Source: Paenibacillus sp. FSL K6-0276
GTDB taxonomy: Bacteria > Bacillota > Bacilli > Paenibacillales > Paenibacillaceae
Direction of reading: 5' to 3'
NCBI RefSeq assembly: GCF_037977235.1
Contig: NZ_CP150276.1
Location: 2,232,001 to 2,296,000, forward strand
DNA: 64,000 nt
Shown: one piece after another, positions 26,136-34,915 of the stretch
Layout: the number at the start of each line of letters is the position of its first letter
Position numbering within the stretch: position 1 is the first letter of the stretch
The notes under the pieces: model-generated
Told to the model about the DNA's origin: nothing
Seen by the model: only the letters and a program-made list of their open reading frames with translations
The model's database searches: none
Program-made: the position numbers and the translations under genes

Positions 26136-28889
26136 TTGGAAAATTCAGATAAATCTATTAAACCTCAGACTGCCCATATCATTTCCCATACTCACTGGGA
26201 CCGGGAATGGTATCTTCCATATGAAAAGCATCACGTGCGTCTTATTAAACTGGTCGATGAATTGCTGGACCGATTGGATGAGGATGGTGAATTTAAGAGT
26301 TTCTATCTTGACGGACAGACAATTATTCTGGAAGATTACCTCCAAGTTCGTCCCGAAAATCAAGAGCGTCTACAGAAATATATTACGGAAGGTCGCCTTT
26401 TGATAGGACCTTGGTATATCCTGCAAGATGCTTTCCTTACCAGTGGAGAGGCAAATGTACGTAATATGCAGATTGGTCATCAGGATTCGAAACGCTACGG
26501 AGAACCTTCCAAGATCGGTTATTTTCCGGATACCTTTGGTCTTGTTGGTCAGACTCCACAATTAATGAAGCAATCTGGCATTAATAATGCCTTTTTCGGA
26601 AGAGGTGTGAAGCCGACTGGATTCAATAATACGGTATCAGACGGTGGTTATGAGTCTTCTTTCTCTGAACTGATTTGGGAAGGTCCTGATGGATCGAAAG
26701 TACTCGGTATTCTATTTGCTAACTGGTATTCAAACGGAAACGAAGTGCCTGTAAATGAAGCTGAAGCTAAAGTGTTCTGGGAGAAAAAGTTAGCTGATGC
26801 GCGGAAATTTGCATCTACAGCTGAGCTGCTATTTATGAACGGTTGCGATCATCAACCGGCTCAACTGGATTTGCCAGAGGCTATCGAAACTGCGAAGCGG
26901 CTGTATCCAGATATGGAGTTTATCCATTCGAACTTCCCTGATTATCTTAAGGCTGTAGAGGACGTAATGGATCGCAACAACCTGTCGACCGTAAAGGGCG
27001 AGCTGCGGAGCCAGCACACTGACGGATGGGGGACGTTAGTGAATACCGCGTCTGCTCGTGTCTATTTGAAACAGATGAATCAGCAAGGGCAAGTTATGCT
27101 TGAGAAATTAGCAGAGCCGCTTGCATCGTTCGCGCAATTACTGGGCAAAGATTATCCCCATCATCTATTCACCTATGCCTGGAAGACGCTAATGCAGAAT
27201 CATCCTCATGACAGCATTTGTGGCTGCAGCGTGGATGAGGTACACCGTGAAATGGTAACCCGCTTTGACAAAAGCCGCCATGTAGCAGAAACCATTGTTA
27301 ATGATAGTATGCGTGTGATCGCAGATGCTGTGGATACGTCCGGTTTTGCAGCATATGGTGAAGAAGTGCTTCCGCTAGTTGCCATGAATATGACAGGGTG
27401 GAGTCGCACGGGTACAGTGAGCGTAGAACTTGATGCGGCACGTCTATATTTACGAGATGGTTTCACACTGGAAGAAACATCCAGCCGTATGAAAGAAATT
27501 GACTTGAACGGTCGTGTACTAGTAGACGATCAAGGGAATAGCATTGCATGCCAGATGGAGGATTTGGGTCTTCAGTTTGGCTATGATTTGCCGGATGACA
27601 AGTTCCGCCAGCCATATATGTGTCGCCGAGTAAGACTTACCTTTGAAGCCGCACAAGTTCCGGCGCTGGGTCTTCGTGCATATGCTTGGGTTCGCCGTGC
27701 AGACGCTGAATTATCAACAGCTCCTGAATCTTTGCTTCAAGGAGATCGGGTGCTGGAGAATGAGGCGATCAAGGTAGTAATTAATGATGATGGTTCATTT
27801 ACGCTGAGTGACAAAGCCAGTGGCATGACTTACCGGGATCTTGGCGTGTATGAAAACACAGGTGACATCGGTAATGAATACATGTACAAACAGCCTGAGG
27901 CCGAACAAGCTTTGACGACCAAAGGATTTCAGGCGAACATTTCCGTTCTGGAAGATACGCCTTATCGAGCATCTGTGGAAATTAAGCATGACTGGGAGAT
28001 TCCAGCCTCGGCAGATGATAAGCTGGACGAGGAGCAGCGTGCACTGGTGTACTATCCGGAGCGCAAAGCACAGCGCAGTAGTGACACCGTCATTCTGAAA
28101 CTTCGTACCGTAATTAGCTTGGAGCGGGGCGGGAAAGGGTTGCATATCGAAACGACGATAGACAATAAGGCTAAAGATCACCGGATTCGTGCGTTGTTCC
28201 CGACAGATTTGAACGCCGGCACGCATCGTGTGGATTCGATGTTTGAGGTTGCTGAGCGGAATATTGAGCCAGCCACAGAATGGAACAATCCGAGTAACAC
28301 GCAACATCAGCAGGCCTTTGTAGATATCAGTAATGGGAAAGCGGGTCTAACCGTCGCTAACTTTGGATTAAATGAATATGAAGTGCTGAGAGATGGTCGT
28401 AACACCATTGCGATTACACTGCTCCGTAGTGTGGGCGAACTTGGAGACTGGGGTTTGTTCCCAACACCAGAAGCGCAGTGTCTCGGCGAGCACGTTGTTC
28501 ATATGGAGCTCATCCCACACACAGGTGAGGGTATAACTTCTGGTGCTTATGCTGAAGCTTACCAATTCCAGATTCCTTGGATCGTATGTCAGACAGATGT
28601 ACATGAAGGAGTGGTTGCTCCGGTGTATACTCCTTTCGAATGGGAGAGTAAGGAACTCGCATTTTCTTCACTAAAAATGAACGAGCAGACGGGAGACTTG
28701 CTGCTGCGCTGGTATAACATGAGTCAGCAGAACACCAACCTGACCTTCAATTCGAAGATTCCGCAACAGTATTTCTATAAAACGACGATTCTGGAAGAGG
28801 ATAGCCCCTCACTCTCTAGCGAAGTGAAAGGTGGTTTGGCCTTAGAGATCGGTCCATGCGAAATTGTAACGGTTGGTATTCGGCGATAA
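26136..28889 (+). CDS. GH38 alpha-mannosidase (MngB-like short form)
   Basis: 917 residues. The N-terminus reads ISHTHWDREWYLPYE (metal ligands) and the nucleophile lies in GYFPDTFGLVGQ near residue 131. The enzyme resembles MngB/YbgG-type GH38 proteins (mannosylglycerate or alpha-mannoside hydrolases of about 880-920 residues) rather than the long form at 11003. It begins with TTG at 26136, supported by AAGGAGG 8 bases upstream; no ATG gives the complete domain. Last gene of the operon, followed by a strong terminator. With GH125 and the transporter it completes intracellular trimming of imported mannosides. Confidence 0.92.
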   Translation: MENSDKSIKPQTAHIISHTHWDREWYLPYEKHHVRLIKLVDELLDRLDEDGEFKSFYLDGQTIILEDYLQVRPENQERLQKYITEGRLLIGPWYILQDAFLTSGEANVRNMQIGHQDSKRYGEPSKIGYFPDTFGLVGQTPQLMKQSGINNAFFGRGVKPTGFNNTVSDGGYESSFSELIWEGPDGSKVLGILFANWYSNGNEVPVNEAEAKVFWEKKLADARKFASTAELLFMNGCDHQPAQLDLPEAIETAKRLYPDMEFIHSNFPDYLKAVEDVMDRNNLSTVKGELRSQHTDGWGTLVNTASARVYLKQMNQQGQVMLEKLAEPLASFAQLLGKDYPHHLFTYAWKTLMQNHPHDSICGCSVDEVHREMVTRFDKSRHVAETIVNDSMRVIADAVDTSGFAAYGEEVLPLVAMNMTGWSRTGTVSVELDAARLYLRDGFTLEETSSRMKEIDLNGRVLVDDQGNSIACQMEDLGLQFGYDLPDDKFRQPYMCRRVRLTFEAAQVPALGLRAYAWVRRADAELSTAPESLLQGDRVLENEAIKVVINDDGSFTLSDKASGMTYRDLGVYENTGDIGNEYMYKQPEAEQALTTKGFQANISVLEDTPYRASVEIKHDWEIPASADDKLDEEQRALVYYPERKAQRSSDTVILKLRTVISLERGGKGLHIETTIDNKAKDHRIRALFPTDLNAGTHRVDSMFEVAERNIEPATEWNNPSNTQHQQAFVDISNGKAGLTVANFGLNEYEVLRDGRNTIAITLLRSVGELGDWGLFPTPEAQCLGEHVVHMELIPHTGEGITSGAYAEAYQFQIPWIVCQTDVHEGVVAPVYTPFEWESKELAFSSLKMNEQTGDLLLRWYNMSQQNTNLTFNSKIPQQYFYKTTILEEDSPSLSSEVKGGLALEIGPCEIVTVGIRR

Positions 28890-28961
28890 TGGGTCGAGAA
28901 AATACAAGAATGAACTGAGAAAACAAATTTCAAGTATCGTAGTTTCAAACAGTATGAGAAT

Positions 28962-29014
28962 AAAGACGATAGTAAACCTAGGCATTTCGTCTTGGAGCTA
29001 TCGTCTTTTTTTTT
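28962..29014 (+). terminator. Terminator of the mannoside operon
   Basis: Stem AAAGACGATAG / CTATCGTCTTT with a 25-base loop, then a run of T (TTTTTTT). Confidence 0.85.
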
Positions 29015-29058
29015 GCGAAAAAAGATTGCCAAATATAACTATTAAAATTAAAATTAGT

Positions 29059-29086
29059 TTGTATAGAAAACTTGGTTTTGTATAAT
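29059..29086 (+). promoter_or_regulatory. Promoter of the IclR-led operon, -10 box overlapping the first ATG
   Basis: TTGTAT at 29059-29064, a 16-base spacer, then perfect TATAAT at 29081-29086. The first in-frame ATG (29085) lies inside this -10 box. Transcripts would start near 29093, so that ATG would not be in the message. Confidence 0.6.
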
Positions 29087-29867
29087 GTTCAATGGAGGTG
29101 ATCACATAGACAAAAAATATTGGGTACCTGCTTTGGAGAAAGCAGACGGGATTCTACGCCTTGTATCAGATGAACCCTATAAGCATCGATTAATTGATCT
29201 ATCCAATCAGCTTGGTATCCATAGGAGCTCTATGTACTCCATGTTGCAGACTATGGAAGCGCTTGATTGGGTAAATAGAGATACTAACGATACATATGCC
29301 ATCGGCTCCGCGACGGGGAGGTGGGGGGATTCTTACTCACAAGGTCAGGACTTAATCTCATCGTTTCACCGAGAAGCGAACGTCACAAGAGATCGTCTTC
29401 AGGAGACGATTCAGTTGGCCAGACTTGAAGGTAATGAAGTGTTGTATCTGGCTAAGGAGGAAGCACCGACTATGGTCAGGCTAGCATCCGGTCCCGGTAT
29501 GAAGTTCCCTGCTCATGTGACTGCTCTCGGGAAATTGCTGCTGTCGTTCGTTGATGATAAGGATCTAGATTCATTGTATCCGATTCAAGAATTAATGAGC
29601 GCTACAGAGTATTCATTGAAAACGAAGGTGGATCTGGTTAAGCAACTGCGAAACATTCGCGATGCAGGGATCGCCTTCGATGAGCAGGAAGTTATCGTTG
29701 GGTTCAGCTGTGTTTCAGCCCCGATCCTATCAAAATCAGGTGAGGCTATCGCAGCAGTGAGCTGTACCATGCAGCAACATATCTGGGAGAAGAAGAAGGA
29801 TGTTGCGGAGGCTGAAATTCGTCAATTGGCGAGTCGTTTATCCCTATACCAAGGAGGCAATCATTAA
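29085..29867 (+). CDS. IclR-family transcriptional regulator of the deoxy-sugar operon
   Basis: Up to 260 residues. A winged helix-turn-helix (about residues 15-70: LIDLSNQLGIHRSSMYSMLQ) is followed by the IclR effector domain (YLAKEEAPTMVRLASGPGMK, FPAHVTALGKLLLS). IclR proteins commonly control sugar-acid catabolism, which fits the operon. The start is unusual: ATG 29085 lies inside a consensus -10 box, whereas the perfect ribosome site GGAGGTGAT (29094-29102) is spaced ideally for the in-frame ATA at 29106. Translation may begin at ATA (253 residues), or a different promoter is used. The stop overlaps the next gene's start (TAATG). Confidence 0.88.
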   Translation: MFNGGDHIDKKYWVPALEKADGILRLVSDEPYKHRLIDLSNQLGIHRSSMYSMLQTMEALDWVNRDTNDTYAIGSATGRWGDSYSQGQDLISSFHREANVTRDRLQETIQLARLEGNEVLYLAKEEAPTMVRLASGPGMKFPAHVTALGKLLLSFVDDKDLDSLYPIQELMSATEYSLKTKVDLVKQLRNIRDAGIAFDEQEVIVGFSCVSAPILSKSGEAIAAVSCTMQQHIWEKKKDVAEAEIRQLASRLSLYQGGNH

Positions 29868-30640
29868 TGAGATTAGCCAATAAAGTCATCTTAATTACGG
29901 GCTCAGGTTCAGGGATCGGGAGAAGCACGGCATTGCTGTTTGGTCGTGAAGGTGCAACTGTAATTGTGAACGATCTGGATGAAGCTAAAGGGATAGAGAC
30001 TTTGAAGGATATTCAAGCAGATGGAGGAATAGGTCATTTCATCCATGCGGATGTGACCAATGCTGACTCTGTACAGCAGATGGTAGATCAAATCATTGAA
30101 AAATATGGTCATATTGATGTGCTTTTTAACAATGCGGGAATTAGCGGGGTAGGCGCTTTGCATGAAGTTGAACCCGATGCATGGGACCGGGTTATTCAGG
30201 TCAATATTCGGGGTGTATACTTGCCTTCCAAACATGTGCTTCCGCATATGATGAAACGCAAATCTGGCAACATCATTAATATGTCTTCTTGCATCGCAGA
30301 AATCGGGCTAGCCAGAAGAGCTTCTTATTCAGCTACCAAAGGAGCAGTATTGGCCCTGACGAAATCCATGCAAGTAGATTACGCAGCATACAATATTCGT
30401 GTAAATGCCCTTTTACCAGGTACAATCCTAACACCATTCGTTGAAAATTACTTAAAAACCTCTTACGATAATCCGGAAACTGCGATTGCGGCACTTAAGA
30501 AACGTCAGCTAAGTGAAGAGCTAGGCTTACCTGAGGATGTTGCCCAAGCAGCATTATTTCTCGCCTCGGATGAATCGAAATTTATGATGGGTTCTCCTCT
30601 CTATATTGATGGAGGCGCTACTTTCGGGAAAAATGCCTAA
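29867..30640 (+). CDS. SDR oxidoreductase, probable 2-keto-3-deoxy-sugar-acid (or sugar) dehydrogenase
   Basis: 257 residues, classical short-chain dehydrogenase: TGSGSGIGRS (NAD loop), NNAG (residues about 85-88), and the catalytic Ser/Tyr/Lys set in NMSSCIAEI and YSATKGAVLA. In non-phosphorylating L-fucose pathways one SDR oxidises the sugar and a second oxidises 2-keto-3-deoxy-L-fuconate to the 2,4-diketo acid. This protein sits next to the FAH-type hydrolase that uses the diketo product, so I lean to the second role. AAGGAGG precedes its ATG, which overlaps the regulator's stop. Confidence 0.88.
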   Translation: MRLANKVILITGSGSGIGRSTALLFGREGATVIVNDLDEAKGIETLKDIQADGGIGHFIHADVTNADSVQQMVDQIIEKYGHIDVLFNNAGISGVGALHEVEPDAWDRVIQVNIRGVYLPSKHVLPHMMKRKSGNIINMSSCIAEIGLARRASYSATKGAVLALTKSMQVDYAAYNIRVNALLPGTILTPFVENYLKTSYDNPETAIAALKKRQLSEELGLPEDVAQAALFLASDESKFMMGSPLYIDGGATFGKNA

Positions 30641-30675
30641 ACAGCAGTAAACGATAAAAGAAAGGGGAATTTAAA

Positions 30676-31587
30676 ATGAAGTTATTAACATTCGTTAACA
30701 ATGGTGATTACCAACTAGGGGTCGTAACAGAGAAGGGGATACTGGATGTTGCAAGCGCTTTAATAGATTTACCTACACAGCATGGGGGTTCCGTACCGAC
30801 GACCGTTCACGAAGTGATTGATGGTGGTCAGGTAGCGGTTGCGAGACTGGATCATTTCACAGCTCAAGCACTGGATATGGCTGGAGAGGACTGTTCATAT
30901 CTATTAGATGAAGCGAAGTTGACGCTCGGTCCATGCGTGACTCATCCAAATAAGATCATCTGCGTCGGTCTTAACTATCGTAAGCATGCGGAAGAAACGA
31001 ACGCAGCGATCCCGGAGTACCCGATTTTGTTCAATAAATTCAATAACACGTTGACGGGACATGGCGACGATATTCCTCTTCCAAGAGTGACGAAGAAAGT
31101 AGATTACGAAGCGGAACTTGTCATCGTTATCGGCAAAACAGCTAAGTACGTTGCGAAAGAGGACGCGCTTAGTCACGTTTTTGGATATTGTAATGTGAAT
31201 GATTTGTCCGCACGAGACTTACAACTTAGGACGCAGCAATGGCTGTTAGGCAAGTCATGTGATAAATTTTCTCCACTTGGACCTTATCTAGTTTCAGCGG
31301 ATGAAATCAGAAACCCGAATGATCTAGATATTAAATGTACAGTCAACGGTGAAGTCCGTCAGCATTCCAATACGTCGGATATGATCTTCCAATGTGACGA
31401 GATCGTGAGCTATATTTCACAACATATGACACTTGTACCTGGAGACATTATTCTGACCGGAACACCTGAAGGCGTCGTCCTCGGTTATCCAGTAGATAAG
31501 CAGATTTACTTGAAGGATGGTGACATTGTCACAATTGAGATTGAGAAGCTAGGTAAGTTGACGAATCGGCTTGTTAAGGAAAACTGA
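30676..31587 (+). CDS. Fumarylacetoacetate-hydrolase-family protein, probable 2,4-diketo-3-deoxy-sugar-acid hydrolase
   Basis: 303 residues. The C-terminal FAH domain starts at KIICVGLNYRKHAEE (about residue 95). It shows metal ligands in DYEAELVIVIGK and YCNVNDLSARDLQ and ends with ILTGTPEGVVLG. In the oxidative L-fucose and L-rhamnose pathways, enzymes of this family split the 2,4-diketo-3-deoxy acid into pyruvate and L-lactate. Operon context (dehydrogenases, lactonase, dehydratase, mutarotase) supports that role over aromatic-ring catabolism. The ribosome site AAAGGGG stands before the ATG. Confidence 0.85.
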   Translation: MKLLTFVNNGDYQLGVVTEKGILDVASALIDLPTQHGGSVPTTVHEVIDGGQVAVARLDHFTAQALDMAGEDCSYLLDEAKLTLGPCVTHPNKIICVGLNYRKHAEETNAAIPEYPILFNKFNNTLTGHGDDIPLPRVTKKVDYEAELVIVIGKTAKYVAKEDALSHVFGYCNVNDLSARDLQLRTQQWLLGKSCDKFSPLGPYLVSADEIRNPNDLDIKCTVNGEVRQHSNTSDMIFQCDEIVSYISQHMTLVPGDIILTGTPEGVVLGYPVDKQIYLKDGDIVTIEIEKLGKLTNRLVKEN

Positions 31588-31618
31588 GAATGTACTCTCA
31601 ATTTTGTGAGGTGAAAGC

Positions 31619-32479
31619 ATGAGAATTGATGCACATCAGCATTATTGGCAATTAAGTCGAAACGATTACGGATGGCTTACACCAGAAGTTCCTACATTGT
31701 ATCGGGATTTTATGCCAAATGACCTTACAGAATCATTAATACGACATGGACTAACGAAAACAATTGTTGTTCAAGCTGCAGCGACTGTTGAGGAAACTGA
31801 ATTTCTTCTAAGTCTATGTCAGACCCATGATTCAATTGCTGGTGTAGTGGGGTGGTTGGATTTTGAACAGGACAATTTCGTGGAAACATTTGAACGTTTG
31901 CGTAAAAATCCATATTTTATCGGCGTTCGTTTAATGCTTCAAAGTATCGATGCTGCGGAATATTTGCAACGTCCTCTAGTTTTTCATCATTTAAAATGGT
32001 TAGAGACATTGGGATTCCCCGTTGATTTATTGATCCATGCTGCACAATTCCCAGCTGTATTAAAATTGCTCGAGCTTGTGCCAAATTTAAATGCGGTCAT
32101 TGACCATATAGGTAAGCCACAAATTTCTCAGCAAGTAATCTCACCTTGGCAAGAGTGGGTTATGGAGGTAGCCCAATATCCGCAGGTGTATTGCAAACTT
32201 TCAGGCATGGTTACCGAAGGAAATATATCGGACTGGGTAGAATCTGATTTTAACTTTTATGTCATGCATGCCACAAAAGCGTTTGGACTGAATCGAGTCA
32301 TGTTCGGCAGTGATTGGCCAGTTTGTCTACTTGCAGCAAGCTATGATCAAGCAGTAAGCATTTTGTTAAACAATCTACCTAAAGCGCTTACAGAACAAGA
32401 ATTAGACGATGTTTTTGGGAATAATGCGATTCGTTTTTATCAATTGGAGATATCACATTCTATTGAAACTGGAGTGTAG
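31619..32479 (+). CDS. Amidohydrolase-superfamily sugar lactonase
   Basis: 286 residues of the amidohydrolase_2 (COG3618) class. It starts MRIDAHQHYWQL, with the HxH pair that is characteristic though not always metal-binding in these lactonases. VDLLIHAAQFP, NAVIDHIGKPQI and FGSDWPVCLL supply the other conserved His and Asp residues. Relatives hydrolyse L-fucono-1,5-lactone or L-rhamnono-lactone to the sugar acid. It lies between the diketo-acid hydrolase and the second dehydrogenase; GAGGTG precedes the ATG. Confidence 0.87.
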   Translation: MRIDAHQHYWQLSRNDYGWLTPEVPTLYRDFMPNDLTESLIRHGLTKTIVVQAAATVEETEFLLSLCQTHDSIAGVVGWLDFEQDNFVETFERLRKNPYFIGVRLMLQSIDAAEYLQRPLVFHHLKWLETLGFPVDLLIHAAQFPAVLKLLELVPNLNAVIDHIGKPQISQQVISPWQEWVMEVAQYPQVYCKLSGMVTEGNISDWVESDFNFYVMHATKAFGLNRVMFGSDWPVCLLAASYDQAVSILLNNLPKALTEQELDDVFGNNAIRFYQLEISHSIETGV

Positions 32480-32482
32480 CCT

Positions 32483-33253
32483 ATGCAATTACAAGGGAAA
32501 GTCGTTATTGTTACAGGCGGTGGATCCGGGATTGGAGAAGCGACTGCCAAATTATTTGCTAGTGAGGGTGCCAAAGTTATCATTGCGGACTGGAATGATG
32601 CTGAAGCAAGAAGGGTAGTCGAGGAAATTCATTCAGTTCATTGTGGGGATTCTGTTGCTTATGCTGTGAAAACGGATGTTTCATCGGAGATTGAAGTCAA
32701 ACAATTAGTAGAACTGGTTCTAAATAAGTTTGGGAAAATTGATATTCTTTTCAATAATGCTGCTGTGGTATTACCAAAATACTTGGAAGACATCTCTGAA
32801 TCAGAATGGACTCGCACCTTAGATATCAATTTGAAGAGTGTCTATTTGATGATTAAATTTTGTATTCCTTCAATTAGAGAAAACCTTGGTTGCATTGTGA
32901 ACATGGCTTCATTAAGCGGCTTGTTAGGCCAAAAGCAAAATCCGGTGTATTCTGCTTCAAAAGGCGCAATTATAGCCATGACTAAAGCATTAGCATTGGA
33001 TTATGCAAACGATGGAGTACGTGTCAATTGCATATGTCCAGCAGGTGTAATGACGCCGTTATTAGAAGAGTGGATCGGACAACAGCCCAATCCGGCAACT
33101 ACAGTACAAGATTTAATCGATATGCATCCATTGGGAAGATGTGCCTCAACGGAAGAGATTGCAAGAGCAGTGTTGTATTTAGCGAGTGATTTATCTGGAT
33201 TTGTTACGGGTATAGCACTCCCTGTTGATGGAGGAGCAGCTTTAGGCTACTAA
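32483..33253 (+). CDS. SDR oxidoreductase, probable L-fucose/L-rhamnose-type sugar dehydrogenase
   Basis: 256 residues, classical SDR with TGGGSGIGEA, NNAAVV, catalytic Ser in MASLSGLLG and YSASKGAIIA. It ends in LPVDGGAALGY. It lies 3 bases after the lactonase, whose substrate a sugar 1-dehydrogenase would make, so it is the better candidate for the first oxidation step; its twin at 29867 would do the later one. The two assignments could be swapped. The stop codon overlaps an upstream in-frame ATG of the mutarotase gene. Confidence 0.87.
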   Translation: MQLQGKVVIVTGGGSGIGEATAKLFASEGAKVIIADWNDAEARRVVEEIHSVHCGDSVAYAVKTDVSSEIEVKQLVELVLNKFGKIDILFNNAAVVLPKYLEDISESEWTRTLDINLKSVYLMIKFCIPSIRENLGCIVNMASLSGLLGQKQNPVYSASKGAIIAMTKALALDYANDGVRVNCICPAGVMTPLLEEWIGQQPNPATTVQDLIDMHPLGRCASTEEIARAVLYLASDLSGFVTGIALPVDGGAALGY

Positions 33254-33279
33254 TGAGTTATTGGAAAGGACGGAATGCA

Positions 33280-33603
33280 ATGATTCGATATGGAAGCGTT
33301 ATTCATGTAAAGGATGAGAAACTTGAAGAATACAAATCGTTACACGCATCCGTATGGCCCGAGGTGTTGGATAGATTAAGGAAGTGCAACATTAAGAACT
33401 ACTCCATTTTCTATAGGGATGGCTTTTTGTTCAGTTATTTTGAATATACAGGGGATGACTATACGGCTGATATGGCCAAGATTGCTGCAGATCCACATAC
33501 ACAAGAGTGGTGGAGATTGACAGATCCTTGTCAGTATAAAGTGAAGTCTGCATTAGAGAGTGAATGGTGGGCGAGCATGGAAGAGGTTTTCCATATGAAT
33601 TAA
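33280..33603 (+). CDS. L-rhamnose/L-fucose mutarotase (RhaM-like, DUF718)
   Basis: 107 residues, the normal size of the ferredoxin-like RhaM family, which interconverts alpha and beta anomers of 6-deoxy sugars. Recognisable motifs are HASVWPEVLDRL, FSYFEYTGDDY and QEWWRLTDPCQ. The frame opens 9 codons earlier at 33253 (overlapping the previous stop), but GGAAAGGA is 9 bases before ATG 33280 and homologues start at this MIR. Its presence indicates that the operon's sugar is a rhamnose- or fucose-like hexose. Confidence 0.9.
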   Translation: MIRYGSVIHVKDEKLEEYKSLHASVWPEVLDRLRKCNIKNYSIFYRDGFLFSYFEYTGDDYTADMAKIAADPHTQEWWRLTDPCQYKVKSALESEWWASMEEVFHMN

Positions 33604-33665
33604 AAATTTTCTGCTATTGATCATGAAGGATATATTATTTCATTTATAACTAGGGGATGAAAAAT

Positions 33666-34763
33666 ATGAAAATTACAAAAGTAGAAAGTTTCGTTTTACA
33701 CGTACCGATTACACCACCAATTACGGATGCTATTAATGTTGCTACACATTGGGGACTTGCGGGCGTTCGGGTTTTTACAGATGAAGGTTTCGTTGGGTAT
33801 GGGTATACAGGAACATGTGCACATGGTGATGATATGATCGTTGATACGATTGATCGTTATTACGCTCCTTTATTAATTGGCAAAGATCCGTTTATGGTTA
33901 AAGAGATTTGGGATGAGCTACGTTTTGGTAAAATGCATTGGATTGGTAGAGCGGGAGTTACTCATATGGCCTTGGCCGCAGTAGATATTGCACTTTGGGA
34001 TATTATGTCGAAGGCTTCCAACAAACCGCTGTGGCAGTATCTTGGTGGACATAAATCCAAACAAATAAAAGCTTATAATACGAACGGTGGCTGGTTGAAC
34101 TGGTCCAAAGAACGTTTGATCAAGGACGTTACTGAAATTGTAGAGCAGGGCTTTACTGGAGTTAAAATTAAAGTAGGTAAAGCAGATTCTCATGAGGATT
34201 ATGATCGGTGTAAAGCTGTTCGTAAGGCGATAGGAGATCAAACCATCTTCATGATCGATGTGAACCAACAGTGGAATATCAATACAGCGATGACATGGGG
34301 GAAGAAGTTAGAGGAGTTTGATTTGTTCTGGCTAGAGGAACCTTTAAATCCAGATGATATTATGGGACATAAGAAGCTGGCCGATGCATTGAATGTACCT
34401 ATTGCATTAGGTGAACATGTCTATACGAAATACGCTTTCCGGGATTACATCCATCAAGGGGCACTCGAATATTGCCAAGTAGACGTAACGCGTGTTGGTG
34501 GGATTACGGAATGGAAACAGGTAGCAGGTTTAGCTGCTTCATACGATATTCCGATTTGTCCGCATGTTGGTGATATGGGGCAAATTCATCAGCATTTGGT
34601 TGCATCAACACCAGGTGCGATCATGCTGGAATACATTCCTTGGATCCGTCATATTTTTGTGGAGCCGGCTACTGTAGTCAATGGGCACTACATACTTCCT
34701 CAAATGCCGGGTGCATCAACGGAGATTATACCAACGTTGTTTGATCAGTATCGCGTGAGATAA
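33666..34763 (+). CDS. Enolase-superfamily sugar-acid dehydratase (MR/MLE type)
   Basis: 365 residues with an N-terminal capping domain and a C-terminal barrel. The KxK catalytic pair is in GVKIKVGK (about residue 168). The metal ligands are Asp in MIDVNQQW, Glu in WLEEPL and Glu in ALGEHVY, with the general acid/base His in PICPHVGDMG. It belongs with mandelate-racemase-like dehydratases of galactonate, rhamnonate or fuconate; in this operon L-fuconate or L-rhamnonate is the expected substrate, giving the 2-keto-3-deoxy acid. ATG 33657 lies inside the ribosome site TAGGGGATG, so ATG 33666 is preferred. Last gene of the operon before a bidirectional terminator. Confidence 0.88.
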   Translation: MKITKVESFVLHVPITPPITDAINVATHWGLAGVRVFTDEGFVGYGYTGTCAHGDDMIVDTIDRYYAPLLIGKDPFMVKEIWDELRFGKMHWIGRAGVTHMALAAVDIALWDIMSKASNKPLWQYLGGHKSKQIKAYNTNGGWLNWSKERLIKDVTEIVEQGFTGVKIKVGKADSHEDYDRCKAVRKAIGDQTIFMIDVNQQWNINTAMTWGKKLEEFDLFWLEEPLNPDDIMGHKKLADALNVPIALGEHVYTKYAFRDYIHQGALEYCQVDVTRVGGITEWKQVAGLAASYDIPICPHVGDMGQIHQHLVASTPGAIMLEYIPWIRHIFVEPATVVNGHYILPQMPGASTEIIPTLFDQYRVR

Positions 34764-34869
34764 TAAAGTAATGATTCACAGGCATTAGCATCGTCAAACC
34801 TATCGTAACTTACGCCTCAAGAAATCCGGGTACTGGATGGTGTTGGACGGATTCAAGGTATTTAACTAA

Positions 34870-34915
34870 AAATAAAGAGGCCCATGCGAGCGATCACATG
34901 GGCCTCTTTATTTTA
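34870..34915. terminator. Bidirectional terminator between convergent operons
   Basis: 17-bp perfect stem AAATAAAGAGGCCCATG / CATGGGCCTCTTTATTT with a 10-base loop and A/T runs on both flanks. It serves the deoxy-sugar operon and the GH36 gene, whose stop codon lies inside its right edge. Confidence 0.9.

Noticed and set aside
27795-28307. 170-codon frame opposite the short GH38 gene, and a similar one at 46373-46885 opposite GH31
   Set aside because: Both are antisense shadows of well-supported glycosidase genes, without domains or ribosome sites.
34764-34869. Short protein-like tail (LRLKKSGYWMVLDGFKVFN) after the dehydratase gene
   Set aside because: About 20 codons without start or known family; too little to call a remnant.
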